Assembly: GCF_002013465.1 (NCBI RefSeq) | Contig: NZ_MAFC01000027.1 | Coordinates: forward strand, 1 to 61,010 | DNA from: Mycobacterium sp. D16R12 | GTDB lineage: Bacteria; Actinomycetota; Actinomycetes; Mycobacteriales; Mycobacteriaceae | Direction: 5' to 3' | Length of the DNA stretch: 61,010 bases | In this document: piece by piece, positions 33,735-42,969 of the stretch | Layout of the letters: every line of letters starts with the position of its first letter | How positions within the stretch are numbered: the first letter of the stretch is position 1 | The notes under the pieces: generated by a model | The model's input: only the letters and a program-made list of their open reading frames with translations | Databases searched by the model: none | What the model was told of the DNA's origin: nothing | Position numbers and translations under genes: made by a program

Positions 33735-34634
33735 CTACGGCGCACCCACGAGATTGCCCTCGGCGCCACACAATTCGCTGACACACGCGGCGAAAGCCTC
33801 CGCTTCCAGCGTCGCACCCTTTGACCTCCTCACAAGTGCGAGACGCCCTCGCATCACCCGATCAGATAGGTCAATCTGCCGGATGCGGTCCAGACGGTCG
33901 GGCGAAAGCCCTGGAGTTACGGCGACACCGAGGTCCCGAGTGACCAAATGGCCCATCATGTCCACCGAGCTCGTCTCAAAGGCGATGTGCGGTACGAATC
34001 CCGCTGCCATGCAGGCCCGATCGAGGATTGCCCGAATTCCGGACCCCTGCGGATGACTGATGAGCGCACGGTCCCGCAAGTCCTCGACCGTGATCGACGC
34101 GCGGCCCGCGAGAGGGTCATCGTCATGGACTATCGCCACGATGTTCTGCGGAGCGAGGAGCTGCTCGCACAGCTGACGGGGCAACGCCGCAGCCCACCCG
34201 ACCACAGCCATGTTGAGTTGGCGTTCGAGCACCGCCGCGATGAGCTGGTCAGATCTTGCTTCGGTCAGGGTGATTGATACCGCGGAGTGAGCCTGACGGA
34301 ACACAGCCAAAGCGTCCGCAAGCAGAGGCAGCGGGTGCGCAACCGCCCCTATTGCCAAACGCCCGCACAGCTCCCCTGCCATGGCGTCGGCGGCCAACCG
34401 TATTTTGCCGACTGTCTCCAGTGCCATTTCGGCGAGCGGTCGCAACGCCTTGCCGAACTCGGTCAAATTGAGCGCTCTGCTCGAACGATCGAACAGCTCG
34501 TGATCGAGTTCGCGTTCCAATCGCCGGACCTGAGCACTCACCCATGGTTGAGCGACGTGCAGAGCTTCGGCGGCGCGCGTGAAACTCGCGTGGTCGGCCA
34601 CCGCGCGAAAGTACTCGAGCTGCCTCAGCTCCAC
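33735..34634 (-). CDS. LysR-family regulator
   Basis: A 299-residue protein: HTH at residues 1-60 (SFTRAAEALHVAQPWVSAQV), effector domain to the end. It is the last gene of a carbonic anhydrase-DUF1275-small protein-LysR run on the minus strand; the target may be that run itself. No divergent neighbour. Confidence 0.93.
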   Translation of the reverse strand: MELRQLEYFRAVADHASFTRAAEALHVAQPWVSAQVRRLERELDHELFDRSSRALNLTEFGKALRPLAEMALETVGKIRLAADAMAGELCGRLAIGAVAHPLPLLADALAVFRQAHSAVSITLTEARSDQLIAAVLERQLNMAVVGWAAALPRQLCEQLLAPQNIVAIVHDDDPLAGRASITVEDLRDRALISHPQGSGIRAILDRACMAAGFVPHIAFETSSVDMMGHLVTRDLGVAVTPGLSPDRLDRIRQIDLSDRVMRGRLALVRRSKGATLEAEAFAACVSELCGAEGNLVGAP

Positions 34635-34686
34635 AGCGGATCACCCACAGCCTCAACAGAGGAGACAGTGCGTACCAACGCAATCG

Positions 34687-34842
34687 TCAGTAGTTGATGA
34701 GCCAAAGAGGCCCGAACTTGGCCATCCCCAGAGCGATGAACAGGACCGCAATGATCATCGCCGTCGCGAGGTCGTTCATGTGCTCGATGGGACTGTCCGA
34801 CTGAGCCTTCCGGGCCTCGTATATCTGAAATCCAGGCTCCAT
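34687..34842 (-). CDS. Small single-pass membrane protein
   Basis: 51 residues: a polar N-terminus (MEPGFQIYEARKAQ) and one hydrophobic helix near the C-terminus (ATAMIIAVLFIALGMAKFG). ATG 34842 has GAAAGGA 8 bp upstream. It lies between the DUF1275 gene and lysR on the same strand. No family recognised; it may be a partner of the DUF1275 transporter. Confidence 0.6.
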   Translation of the reverse strand: MEPGFQIYEARKAQSDSPIEHMNDLATAMIIAVLFIALGMAKFGPLWLINY

Positions 34843-34929
34843 AACGTGCATCCTTTCTCTAGCTTTGATGGAAGAACCGTTCTCACAACGTCGATCAACA
34901 GATCGAACCGGCAGGAATCGCCACACCAC

Positions 34930-35697
34930 TCAACCGAGAATGGTCTTTCGGTCGGAGTGGAAAAAGGTGATCAGAGTTGTTGCACCGCATATTAATCCGA
35001 CGGTGAGTATCACCTTAGACCCGCTATAGAGCGAGGCTATGCCCCCTCCGATGGCAGCGCCCAGGATGAAGGATAGGTAAAGCATGGCGTACCCGAGCCA
35101 TTCAAAAACGGAACCCTTACCAAACAGATGCCGCTCGATACCCTGGCCCAGTTTGACGACCGTCCCCGTGACGTAGCTCAAGGGAATGGCCGTCTCGCCC
35201 TTCTTGACGAACGATGTGTTCAAGGCCCCGATCGCGAAGGCCAATAAGAGGATTGGCGTGAAATGCACGTCGACATTCGCATTGAAACCCCGGTCTTGGA
35301 GGAAGTCGACAGCAGCTGCCGCAAGAAGACCGAAGGTGGTGAGAACAGTTGCCCCGTGCGGGTGATTCTTCCAGAATTTTCGCCTGCAATAGGACGCCAC
35401 TATGACCCCGAACAGGAAGGCACCGATCATCGAGATAGCGGCAATCGGACCAGCACCCGCCACTTGCTGTTTGTCCGTGACCTTGAACCACGTCAGCACG
35501 GCGCGCTCGGTGTTGCCGGTCATAAATGTCACGAAATAGCCTGCGCTGTGCAGGAAGGCGACGGCCCCCACCATTCCGGCAAGCCCGGAAAGCAGCCAGG
35601 AAAGCCGGGCCTCGCTACCGATGGCAGCCTCGCGGGTTATCACCGCGTCGGCAGACTTGGATGCCGCGGCATCACCATGGCGATCATCAAGTTCCAT
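34930..35697 (-). CDS. DUF1275 (YoaK-like) membrane protein
   Basis: About 255 residues with six to seven hydrophobic segments. YFVTFMTGNTERA and the later FVKKGETAIPLSYVTGT are the DUF1275 signature; family members are putative transporters of unknown substrate. ATG 35697 has AGGA 5 bp upstream; ATG 35754 would add 19 polar residues. It follows the carbonic anhydrase gene closely. Confidence 0.85.
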   Translation of the reverse strand: MELDDRHGDAAASKSADAVITREAAIGSEARLSWLLSGLAGMVGAVAFLHSAGYFVTFMTGNTERAVLTWFKVTDKQQVAGAGPIAAISMIGAFLFGVIVASYCRRKFWKNHPHGATVLTTFGLLAAAAVDFLQDRGFNANVDVHFTPILLLAFAIGALNTSFVKKGETAIPLSYVTGTVVKLGQGIERHLFGKGSVFEWLGYAMLYLSFILGAAIGGGIASLYSGSKVILTVGLICGATTLITFFHSDRKTILG

Positions 35698-35764
35698 GTC
35701 GTCCTGGGATCTGTTCTCTACAGCCACGGAACCGCTACCGCTCTTCCTGTTCATGACGGCCAAC

Positions 35765-36382
35765 TCAGGGCTTATCGATGTCGCCGACGTGGCCGTGTAA
35801 AACAACGCGCCCGTCGGCAAGTTTGTAGGTCAGATACACGATGGCCAGCGTCTTGGCCTCGACGGCATCGGCCACCACCTGCGAGCGCTGCAGCAGTTTG
35901 ATACCGGTCTCTTCCACATGGCGGGCCTCGAACTCATCGATCCGGGACAGCCCGTCCTTACGACCACCCAGGATCGAAGGCATGACCCGCACCACCAGAT
36001 CCCGGATATGTCCGCCGGGCACCTCTCCGGTGTCCAGAGCAGCCACTGTGGCCCCTACCGCGCCACAGGAGTCATGGCCCAGGATCGCGATCAACGGCAC
36101 GCCCAGCACCGCCACCGCATACTCAATCGAACCCAGCACCGCCGAGTCGATCACCTGACCCGCGGTACGCACGATGAACATATCGCCCAGGCCCTGATCG
36201 AAAATGATCTCCGCAGCCACCCGACTATCCGAACACCCGAACAACATCACCTGCGGGTTCTGGCCACTGGCCAGCTCGGTACGACGCGCCACGCTCTGAC
36301 TCGGATGCTGCGGCAAACCGCCAACAAAACGCTCGTTGCCCTCTTTGAGTGCCGTCCACGCGGACCTCGGATCAGATCTCAT
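35765..36382 (-). CDS. Beta-carbonic anhydrase
   Basis: A 205-residue zinc enzyme interconverting CO2 and bicarbonate. Zinc ligands and the Asp-Arg dyad are in CSDSRVAAE, and the second ligand pair in GHDSCGAVGA. Complete length, no signal peptide, so cytoplasmic. First gene of the run with the DUF1275 protein, suggesting that the latter may move an anion or respond to CO2; this is speculation. Confidence 0.95.
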   Translation of the reverse strand: MRSDPRSAWTALKEGNERFVGGLPQHPSQSVARRTELASGQNPQVMLFGCSDSRVAAEIIFDQGLGDMFIVRTAGQVIDSAVLGSIEYAVAVLGVPLIAILGHDSCGAVGATVAALDTGEVPGGHIRDLVVRVMPSILGGRKDGLSRIDEFEARHVEETGIKLLQRSQVVADAVEAKTLAIVYLTYKLADGRVVLHGHVGDIDKP

Positions 36383-36519
36383 ATTTCCTTCATACCCTAC
36401 CGGGGTATCGCATGTCTGTGATCTTCAACACACAGTTGATTTAATTCAACCCTAGGTTGACTTCCGAAGGGATCGGAGCACTCCCGCAGCACGTCGAAAT
36501 ACACACTGCGGGAAGCGAA

Positions 36520-36834
36520 TTACTCGGCTTGCAAACTCTCCAGCCGACAGTGACAGCCCTGGCAGATCTCTCCGATGGGCGTCGCAGCCATTGAAAGCAC
36601 CCGAATCCAATATGCCTGGAATCTACGGATGCCGCAACGCGAATCCACAATCAGTTGGCAATCATCCACCGCCACAACAAACTCGAACGCCCCCCACTTG
36701 GTTGGAATGCGGATACCCCCCGTCTTCGAAAGGCGTAGCAGCGGAGTCCGTCTCACCTTCTGGAGGGTGCGACTACACACTTGGATGGGTATGCCCCAAT
36801 ATTCACAGGAAATATTCAGACTGCGCCACTTCAT
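36520..36834 (-). CDS. Uncertain cysteine-rich open frame
   Basis: 104 codons without a ribosome-binding site. Its second half (AFEFVVAVDDCQLIVDSR, then EICQGCHCRLESLQ) looks protein-like and has a Cys-x-x-Cys-x-Cys cluster, but codon use is unlike the neighbours. It may be a remnant of a foreign gene or chance. Confidence 0.25.
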   Translation of the reverse strand: MKWRSLNISCEYWGIPIQVCSRTLQKVRRTPLLRLSKTGGIRIPTKWGAFEFVVAVDDCQLIVDSRCGIRRFQAYWIRVLSMAATPIGEICQGCHCRLESLQAE

Positions 36835-36945
36835 AACAAATCGTTCTAGCTGTCAGACAAAGTCGATGATGGCATTGTCGGACCGCTTCACTGCATGATG
36901 GAAGAGGGGCCACCGGACATGCAGCTCCGCGGAGACGAGAGATGA

Positions 36946-37150
36946 ATGAAAATGTCACGCACACAAGAGGAATCGATAGCCAAAATTCACTATGGGCCGC
37001 TGTGGAAGTACGAAGGAAGGACCGGATACGCCGAATACGTGGAGACGAGCGCCGTGGCTGGCACTCTCTACATATCAGGCCAGGCCCGTCACCGATATGG
37101 AACGTACGCTGGAGGCCTACCACGAAGTCATCGAGGGCCTTCAACGGTGA
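36946..37150 (+). pseudogene. Fragmentary gene, RidA-like trace
   Basis: One frame gives YAEYVETSAVAGTLYISGQA, in which AGTLYISGQ resembles the substrate-site motif of RidA/YjgF proteins. At 37085 the plausible reading moves to another frame, DMERTLEAYHEVIEGLQR, ending in a stop at 37150. The middle of a RidA protein is missing. Consistent with a deletion and frameshift; similarity judged by eye. Confidence 0.35.
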
Positions 37151-37288
37151 GGCGCGGCACCGACATCGGTCATGACAGAGGTCAGCAGGCTGGCGTCAGC
37201 TGACATGCTCTGCGAAATCGAAGCGGTGGCCGTCAGATGAGCAATCCCCCCGCTTGCACCAGAACAGCGCCTACATGTCCACTTAGCC

Positions 37289-38431
37289 TCAGGTCTGCCG
37301 CCCGCTGCCACGGCGAGTGATCTTCCAGCCACCGCCCGCGTCCGCGACTAACTCCTCAAGTTCCAGAATTGCCAACGCACCCTGCACTCGGCTGGTGCTC
37401 AACCCCGATTCGACAACGAGCTGTTGGACTGAGGCGCGACCACGGCCCGGCAGCGCCTCGTAGACACGCTTTTCGTCCTCACCGAGCCCGTCGATGACAT
37501 TGGTGGGTCTTTCCGGATCAGGCGCGAACTCACCCAATCGACCCGCCAACTCGATCACATCCTGGGCGCAGCCAATGAGCCGTGCGCCACGCTCGGCTAT
37601 TTCAATATGGGTACCCGCCGACGCAACCGAGGTGATCGGGCCAGGCACCGCACCAACGGGCCGACCGAGCCCACGCGCCCAGGCGGCGGTGTTGGCTGCT
37701 CCGCTGCGTATGCCGGCCTCCACCACCACGGTCGCGCCGGAAAGCGCGGCCACCAACCGATTTCGCGTGAGAAATCGGAATCGCGCGGGGCGCGCGCCCG
37801 GCGGATACTCGCTGATCACCAATCCATGTTGAGCGATCCGGTAGAGCAGCCCGGAGTGGGCGGCCGGGTACGGCACATCCACACCACCAGCCAGCACTGC
37901 AATCGTGATGCCCTCGCACGCCAGTGCCGCCCGATGCGCAGCGCCATCGATCCCGAACGCACCGCCCGAGACCACTGCCACGTCACGCGCCGCCAAACCC
38001 GATGCGAGTTCTGCCGCCACATGCTCGCCATAGCCCGTACAGGCACGCGTACCCACGAGTGCCGCGGCCCGCGAGGTGGCCTCTGACAGCGAGTGCTCAC
38101 CAACCACCCAGAGTGCCAGCGGTGCTCGCCCACTCGGCATCCGCTTCCTGTCGACCATGGCGAAGCTCTGGAACTGCCACCGCGGCCATTCTGGGTCATC
38201 GGGTGTCACGAGACGCCCACCAACGCGACCCAAGATCTGCAGATCCTCGCGACTGCGGTCGATATCGTGCCGGGCCCGCACGATGGCCCGCACCCGGTCC
38301 GGTACATCCAAGCGCCGGACGCGTTCGGCGGTCTCGTGTGCGCCGAACACCGACACCATGGCCTCGAGTTCCGCACTAGGTGCCTCGGCCACGCGTGATA
38401 AGTAGGCCCAATCGGCCGGTTCGCCGCTCAT
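37289..38431 (-). CDS. dprA: DNA-processing protein DprA
   Basis: A 380-residue protein: Rossmann-like domain with VGTRACTGYG, VVSGGAFGIDGAAHRAAL and AVLAGGVDVPYP, the ssDNA-binding core that loads RecA during transformation, plus a C-terminal winged helix (about 310-375). DprA is widely kept in mycobacteria despite poor natural competence. The start overlaps the comM stop by 4 bp. Confidence 0.95.
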   Translation of the reverse strand: MSGEPADWAYLSRVAEAPSAELEAMVSVFGAHETAERVRRLDVPDRVRAIVRARHDIDRSREDLQILGRVGGRLVTPDDPEWPRWQFQSFAMVDRKRMPSGRAPLALWVVGEHSLSEATSRAAALVGTRACTGYGEHVAAELASGLAARDVAVVSGGAFGIDGAAHRAALACEGITIAVLAGGVDVPYPAAHSGLLYRIAQHGLVISEYPPGARPARFRFLTRNRLVAALSGATVVVEAGIRSGAANTAAWARGLGRPVGAVPGPITSVASAGTHIEIAERGARLIGCAQDVIELAGRLGEFAPDPERPTNVIDGLGEDEKRVYEALPGRGRASVQQLVVESGLSTSRVQGALAILELEELVADAGGGWKITRRGSGRQT

Positions 38432-39927
38432 CGCTTGTCGCGGAAGGTCAATGCGAGCTTCACATCCTCGGTGCCCGGGAAATCACGCCCGGCGAGATCG
38501 GCGAGAGTCCACGCGACACGTAGGCAACGATCCAAAGCCCGAACACTGATGAGCCCGCGTTCCATGGCGTTACGCAGGGGCTCCATGACCGTCCGCGACG
38601 GCCGGAACTCCTTGCGCAACAGCGGACCCGGAGCATCAGCGTTGACGCGAAATCCGTGCTCCGACCAACGGCCCGCTGCCCGTTCGCGGGCCAGCACCAC
38701 GCGCTCACGCACCAGCGCCGTGCCCTCAGCAGCTTCGTTGAGAGCGGTTTGACTGACCGGGTGCATTCTTACCCGGAGATCCACCCGATCAAGAAGTGGC
38801 CCCGACAACTTGCCCAGGTACCGACGACGCACTGACGACGGACACGTGCAATCCCGTGGATTCGCCGGTGCACACGGGCACGGGTTGGCGGCCAGAACCA
38901 GCTGAAATCGGGCCGGGTACGCGACGACACCGTCACGCCGCGCCAACCGAATCTCCCCATCCTCCAACGGTGTACGCAACGCCTCCAAGGCAGGGGTCGA
39001 GAGCTCGGCGCATTCGTCGAGGAACAGCACCCCGCGATGGGCTCGGCTCACAGCCCCCGGTTTGGCTGTACCGGAGCCGCCGCCGACGAGCGCGGCGACA
39101 CTCGAGGTGTGGTGCGGCGCCACGAATGGTGGTTGTGTGATCAACGGCTGCTGGGCCGTCAACAGGCCCGCCACCGAGTGGATGGCTGTGACCTCAAGCG
39201 CCTCGCCGTCGGTCAGCGGCGGCAGCAGACCCGGCAGGCGTTGCGCCAGCATAGTTTTACCGATTCCTGGCGGCCCGGTCAGCATGAGGTGATGGGCACC
39301 CGCCGCCGCCACCTCGACCGCGAATCGCGCATCGGCATGCCCGACCACATCCGCCATGTCCGGAATGTCGTTCTCGCATTGCACGCGCAACCGCACTACC
39401 GGGTCCAACTCACCGTCGGCACACAACCAGGCCGTGAGTTGCCGCAGCGTCTGGGCACCCAACACCTCTATGCCGTCGACCAGCCCCGCCTCCCCCAGAT
39501 TCGCCTCGGGTACCACCACGGTCGGCCACCCGTCGCGTTTGGCCGCCAGCACCGCCGGGAGTACGCCGCGGATCGGGCGCACCCGCCCATCAAGGGCCAA
39601 CTCCCCTAGAAGCAGGCTCTTTTCCAACCTCGTCGGCGGGATCGCCTTACTGGCCGACAACACGGCGGTGGCGAGAGCAAGGTCGTACACCGAACCCATC
39701 TTCGGCAATGTCGCCGGTGACAGGGCCAAGGTCAGACGCGATGCCGGCCAGGTGAACCCGCAGTTGGTGATTGCGGCACGTACACGATCACGGGATTCCT
39801 GCAGTGCTGCGTCGGGCAGTCCGACCAGATGCACTCCAGGAAGCCCGGCGCTGATATCAGCCTCGATCTCCACCGTCTGGCCGGTTACCGCCTTGACCGC
39901 AACGGAATACGCTCTCCCCAGTGCCAT
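38428..39927 (-). CDS. comM: YifB/ComM-family Mg-chelatase-like AAA+ ATPase
   Basis: A 499-residue protein: N-terminal Lon-protease-like fold (about 1-170), AAA+ module with Walker A GPPGIGKTMLAQRLPG, Walker B FLDECAEL, and a Cys-rich insert CPCAPANPRDCTC, then a C-terminal domain. ComM is a branch-migration helicase in other bacteria. Central gene of yraN-comM-dprA. Confidence 0.95.
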   Translation of the reverse strand: MALGRAYSVAVKAVTGQTVEIEADISAGLPGVHLVGLPDAALQESRDRVRAAITNCGFTWPASRLTLALSPATLPKMGSVYDLALATAVLSASKAIPPTRLEKSLLLGELALDGRVRPIRGVLPAVLAAKRDGWPTVVVPEANLGEAGLVDGIEVLGAQTLRQLTAWLCADGELDPVVRLRVQCENDIPDMADVVGHADARFAVEVAAAGAHHLMLTGPPGIGKTMLAQRLPGLLPPLTDGEALEVTAIHSVAGLLTAQQPLITQPPFVAPHHTSSVAALVGGGSGTAKPGAVSRAHRGVLFLDECAELSTPALEALRTPLEDGEIRLARRDGVVAYPARFQLVLAANPCPCAPANPRDCTCPSSVRRRYLGKLSGPLLDRVDLRVRMHPVSQTALNEAAEGTALVRERVVLARERAAGRWSEHGFRVNADAPGPLLRKEFRPSRTVMEPLRNAMERGLISVRALDRCLRVAWTLADLAGRDFPGTEDVKLALTFRDKR

Positions 39928-39928
39928 C

Positions 39929-40288
39929 TCAGTCCACCCCGTGAATGTGGGTGATCTCGGGAACGGGTCCGCTCAAACGGATCTCGATGACATCGATACG
40001 CACGGCCGGCCACGAACGGCCCTGGGCGGCCAGCCAAATGCCTGCAAGTCTCCGCAACCTACGTAACTTAGTGTGCGTCACCGCCTCTGCGGGCGTTCCA
40101 AAGGCGCGGCCAGTGCGGGTCTTCACCTCGACAAAGATCAACACCTCACCCTCGGCTGCGATGATGTCGAGCTCTCCGTACCTGCACCGCCAATTGCGAT
40201 CGAGGATCGTGAACCCGTCGCCACTCAGGTACTCAGCGGCGAGATCCTCGCCGTGGCTACCGATCTGTGCACGTGTGGTGGTTGTCAT
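39929..40288 (-). CDS. YraN (UPF0102) nuclease-like protein
   Basis: A 119-residue protein with the restriction-endonuclease-like fold: the catalytic set GELDIIA and FVEVKTRTG gives the D-ExK pattern. It starts with MTTTTRAQIGSHGEDLA. Role not established; always near comM-dprA in actinobacteria. Its stop lies 1 bp before the comM start. Confidence 0.92.
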   Translation of the reverse strand: MTTTTRAQIGSHGEDLAAEYLSGDGFTILDRNWRCRYGELDIIAAEGEVLIFVEVKTRTGRAFGTPAEAVTHTKLRRLRRLAGIWLAAQGRSWPAVRIDVIEIRLSGPVPEITHIHGVD

Positions 40289-40396
40289 GTCGTCACCATC
40301 CGTACAGGTGCCGACACGGGCTCAGCCGAGGCAACTCACGGATGCGGGTTTATCCACATTCCGGCATTCATCCACAGGACCCGGCCGCGGCCGTTC

Positions 40397-40627
40397 CTAC
40401 CGAGGTTCGGGCAGGCGTTCAAGCACAGAGAACGGAGACTTCATCGAGCCCGGAGTTCCGCGGCGATGTGGGTACAAGCCCAGTCGGATCGCACGCTTCT
40501 GGTGAAAACGCTGTCGCCGCGCCGCGACAGCCCGAACGGTTCTACCCGTGCGGCTGGCGATGTCAGCGTCCGCCAACGTCCCCGCGGCGAGAAGCGCAAT
40601 CTCCGCGGGTGACCAGTGGGTGCTCAC
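40397..40627 (-). CDS. Small SANT/Myb-like HTH protein
   Basis: 76 residues: WSPAEIALLAAGTLADADIAS then GRTVRAVAARRQRF read as a short Myb/SANT-type helix-turn-helix, followed by a basic tail. The GTG at 40627 overlaps the P450 stop by one base (TAGTG), so it is the third gene of that operon. Function unknown; the gap 40289-40396 shows nothing. Confidence 0.7.
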   Translation of the reverse strand: MSTHWSPAEIALLAAGTLADADIASRTGRTVRAVAARRQRFHQKRAIRLGLYPHRRGTPGSMKSPFSVLERLPEPR

Positions 40628-42009
40628 TAACGCCGAATGATTCTCGCCGGCAGTCCACCTTTCAAACCCATGGACATTCGGTACTGGTGCCGAGGCTCAT
40701 ACCCTGCGGGAAGTTCGAATCGGTAGCGCTGGTACGCCGTTGCGATGGTCAGAACCGCCTCGATGTAGGCCATCCGCATTCCCAGACACAGGCGCTGTCC
40801 GCGCCCGAAGGGCACGAACGCGCGCAAGTCGGCTTCGTTGTTGAGGAATCTGTCAGGGTGGTACCGGTTGGGTTCTGGCCAGAACCGCGGATCTCGCTGC
40901 ATCGCAAGCGAGGAATACAGAATCGTCGTGCCCGCCGCAATGCGATAGCCGCCCACCTCGTCGTCGACCAGTGCGGTCTTGGGATTGATGACCAATCCCC
41001 CTTGGAGGCGTTGCGCTTCGTCGAAACACGCACGGGCCAATGGCAACTTGGCCATATCCCCAACCGTCACAGGGTCTCCGCCCAGGGCGTCCACTTCGTC
41101 GATGAGTCGTCGTTCGATGTCCGGATGGCCGGACACGAGGGCGAATGTCCACGCCAACGCGGCTGCCGTGGTCTCGTGTCCGCCGACGATCATTCCGGCG
41201 ATTTCGACCGCGATCTTGTCGTTCTCCAACGAACGGCCATCGTCGTATGTGGCCTTGATCAGCAGATTCAGAATGTCGGTGCGCTCGGTGGGATGGCGTC
41301 GCCTCATCTCGATGAGTTGGTCAGCGCCGCCCATCATCATGTCGAGCATGCCGTCCATGCGCCGCTGAAACGGACGGGGAATCCATGCCGGGAATGAGTA
41401 CATCGCGACGCGCACCGTGGTCGCCAACATCCCGAAGCTGATCGCGTTCTTGGTCACGGACGCCTCGAGCATTCGCGGCGACAGATACTCGTCGAACATG
41501 GCGTTGAACAACACGATCAGCGCGAGTTTTCGAGTCTTCTCCTCGATATCGACGTAACCATCGGCGTAACCGGAAGGTTCTGCCCAGCTGTCAACCTGTT
41601 CCGTCACCGCCTTGGTGAACAGATCTCCCAGCTCGGCAAGATTCTTCTGGGTGAAACTCGGGCGGTAGAGCGAGCGTCCCCGTTGCCACTCCTGATCATC
41701 GGCGAACGCGAAGAAGTTGTGCCCGAGTTTGGGCGGCACCATCTGTTGGGCAACCATGTCCGAACGCCGGTAGCGATCGGGATGCTTCACCAGCACGTGG
41801 TCAACCCAGTCCGGATGACCGAGATACACGGTCTTCACGAATGGCGTGGGGACCGAAACGATATCCCCGTACTTCTTCGTCAGCTCCAGCGGATAGAGCC
41901 AGGGGTCGCGGACCAGACGTGCCAGCGCACTCGCCCGTCCGGTTCCGGCAGGGCCGGGCGGAGTGGGCAGACCAGTCACCCCCGCGGGGCTCAGGGTCGG
42001 TGAACTCAT
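40627..42009 (-). CDS. Cytochrome P450
   Basis: A 460-residue heme monooxygenase. Oxygen-binding I-helix GGHETT, K-helix ExxR in DEAQRLQ, PERF-like region HPDRFLNNEAD and the heme-cysteine loop FGRGQRLCLG are all present. No membrane anchor. The layout resembles bacterial CYP families acting on fatty acids, terpenes or steroids. It overlaps the upstream membrane-protein gene by 4 bp; a divergent TetR probably controls the operon. No dedicated ferredoxin gene is adjacent. Confidence 0.95.
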   Translation of the reverse strand: MSSPTLSPAGVTGLPTPPGPAGTGRASALARLVRDPWLYPLELTKKYGDIVSVPTPFVKTVYLGHPDWVDHVLVKHPDRYRRSDMVAQQMVPPKLGHNFFAFADDQEWQRGRSLYRPSFTQKNLAELGDLFTKAVTEQVDSWAEPSGYADGYVDIEEKTRKLALIVLFNAMFDEYLSPRMLEASVTKNAISFGMLATTVRVAMYSFPAWIPRPFQRRMDGMLDMMMGGADQLIEMRRRHPTERTDILNLLIKATYDDGRSLENDKIAVEIAGMIVGGHETTAAALAWTFALVSGHPDIERRLIDEVDALGGDPVTVGDMAKLPLARACFDEAQRLQGGLVINPKTALVDDEVGGYRIAAGTTILYSSLAMQRDPRFWPEPNRYHPDRFLNNEADLRAFVPFGRGQRLCLGMRMAYIEAVLTIATAYQRYRFELPAGYEPRHQYRMSMGLKGGLPARIIRR

Positions 42010-42887
42010 GCCGCCACCCCCGCGTGCTGTGTCCGCCGTCCGCTCGAGGTCACCGCAGCCGCCTCATCGCGAATCTCGCGTAGTTCCGGTATCTGCAGCA
42101 GCAGATACGTCGACAGAATCGACGTGGCGATCACCGCGCCGGCAGCCAACCAGGTCACCAGAGTCGGCGCCGAGGACTGAACTGCTTGGTAGGCGGGCCA
42201 ACTGACGCCCACGATGTAGCCGATGGTCGTCGCCGGAATCAAGAGAACCAAGAGCCAGATCCGAGAACCCTTGAGGTACTTCACCGCATAGAAGATCACG
42301 ATGCCGTACACCGGCAAGAGCGTGGTGTTCTGCACGATCGAATACAGCGGGATCCCCCCGACCCGTGTGGGGTTGTCACCGTAGTACGCGATGACTCCCG
42401 TGAAATGCCAAACCATTTCGATGACGATTTCCGGAATGCCGACGTATATCGCCGACAGCAGGAAGATGTCACGCAGGGACCTGCCGTGAGAGATATACCG
42501 GTAGGCGATGTATCCACCGATCGCCACGTAGGAGGACGCCCCGACCAGAATCCACGCCGGCATTCGTCGACCCATCACCGTGTAGCCGAACCACGGGGTG
42601 TCGTTCGCGTAGACGATGGAGCCCACCAGATCACCCAACGGCTCGATGTTGGCCGCGACGAGTCCCGCGACGAAGAGCACCAGCGGAAGCACCTGCCGGT
42701 GTTTCACCAACTTCCACAGCGCCCATGCCAACGCGGCCGCCGCGCCCCCGTACGCCAATGCGATCGATACCCATGCGACCAACTGGTTCGCATGAAGTTC
42801 CGGAGCGACCGGTGCACCGCCCTCACCGGGGAGCAGTACGCCCGAACCGCTATAAGTCCAGGTTGAGACCTGATCGAATACTGTCAT
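42006..42887 (-). CDS. Polytopic membrane protein of unknown function
   Basis: A 293-residue protein with about seven to eight hydrophobic segments; conserved-looking loops include DTPWFGYTVMGRRMP and EMVWHFTGVIAYYGDNP. It forms the first gene of an operon with the P450 (ATGA overlap). It may deliver or anchor the P450 substrate, or be the product transporter. No family recognised with confidence. Confidence 0.8.
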   Translation of the reverse strand: MTVFDQVSTWTYSGSGVLLPGEGGAPVAPELHANQLVAWVSIALAYGGAAAALAWALWKLVKHRQVLPLVLFVAGLVAANIEPLGDLVGSIVYANDTPWFGYTVMGRRMPAWILVGASSYVAIGGYIAYRYISHGRSLRDIFLLSAIYVGIPEIVIEMVWHFTGVIAYYGDNPTRVGGIPLYSIVQNTTLLPVYGIVIFYAVKYLKGSRIWLLVLLIPATTIGYIVGVSWPAYQAVQSSAPTLVTWLAAGAVIATSILSTYLLLQIPELREIRDEAAAVTSSGRRTQHAGVAA

Positions 42888-42888
42888 G

Positions 42889-42928
42889 TTACTATAGTTA
42901 TTAAATCAGTCACATTAGTCAATACCGA
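42889..42928. promoter_or_regulatory. AT-rich divergent promoter region with palindromic core
   Basis: ACTATAGT (42891-42898) is a perfect palindrome within TTACTATAGTTA, just upstream of the membrane-protein start; AT-rich sequence with repeated (C/T)AGTCA follows toward tetR. Candidate operator for the divergent TetR. Confidence 0.4.
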
Positions 42929-42969
42929 CATGCGGCGACTCAACGAAGCGAGGTGGGATCATCGAATCC

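Larger units (their letters stand above)
36383..37288. other. 0.9-kb lower-GC stretch with decayed coding traces
   Basis: Between the carbonic anhydrase and dprA. Base composition drops to roughly half G+C and no frame keeps mycobacterial codon bias. At the left end are the inverted repeats GTTGA/TCAAC (36435-36450) and CAACC-CTA-GGTTG (36447-36459). Two coding traces are listed separately. It looks like eroded foreign DNA. Confidence 0.6.
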
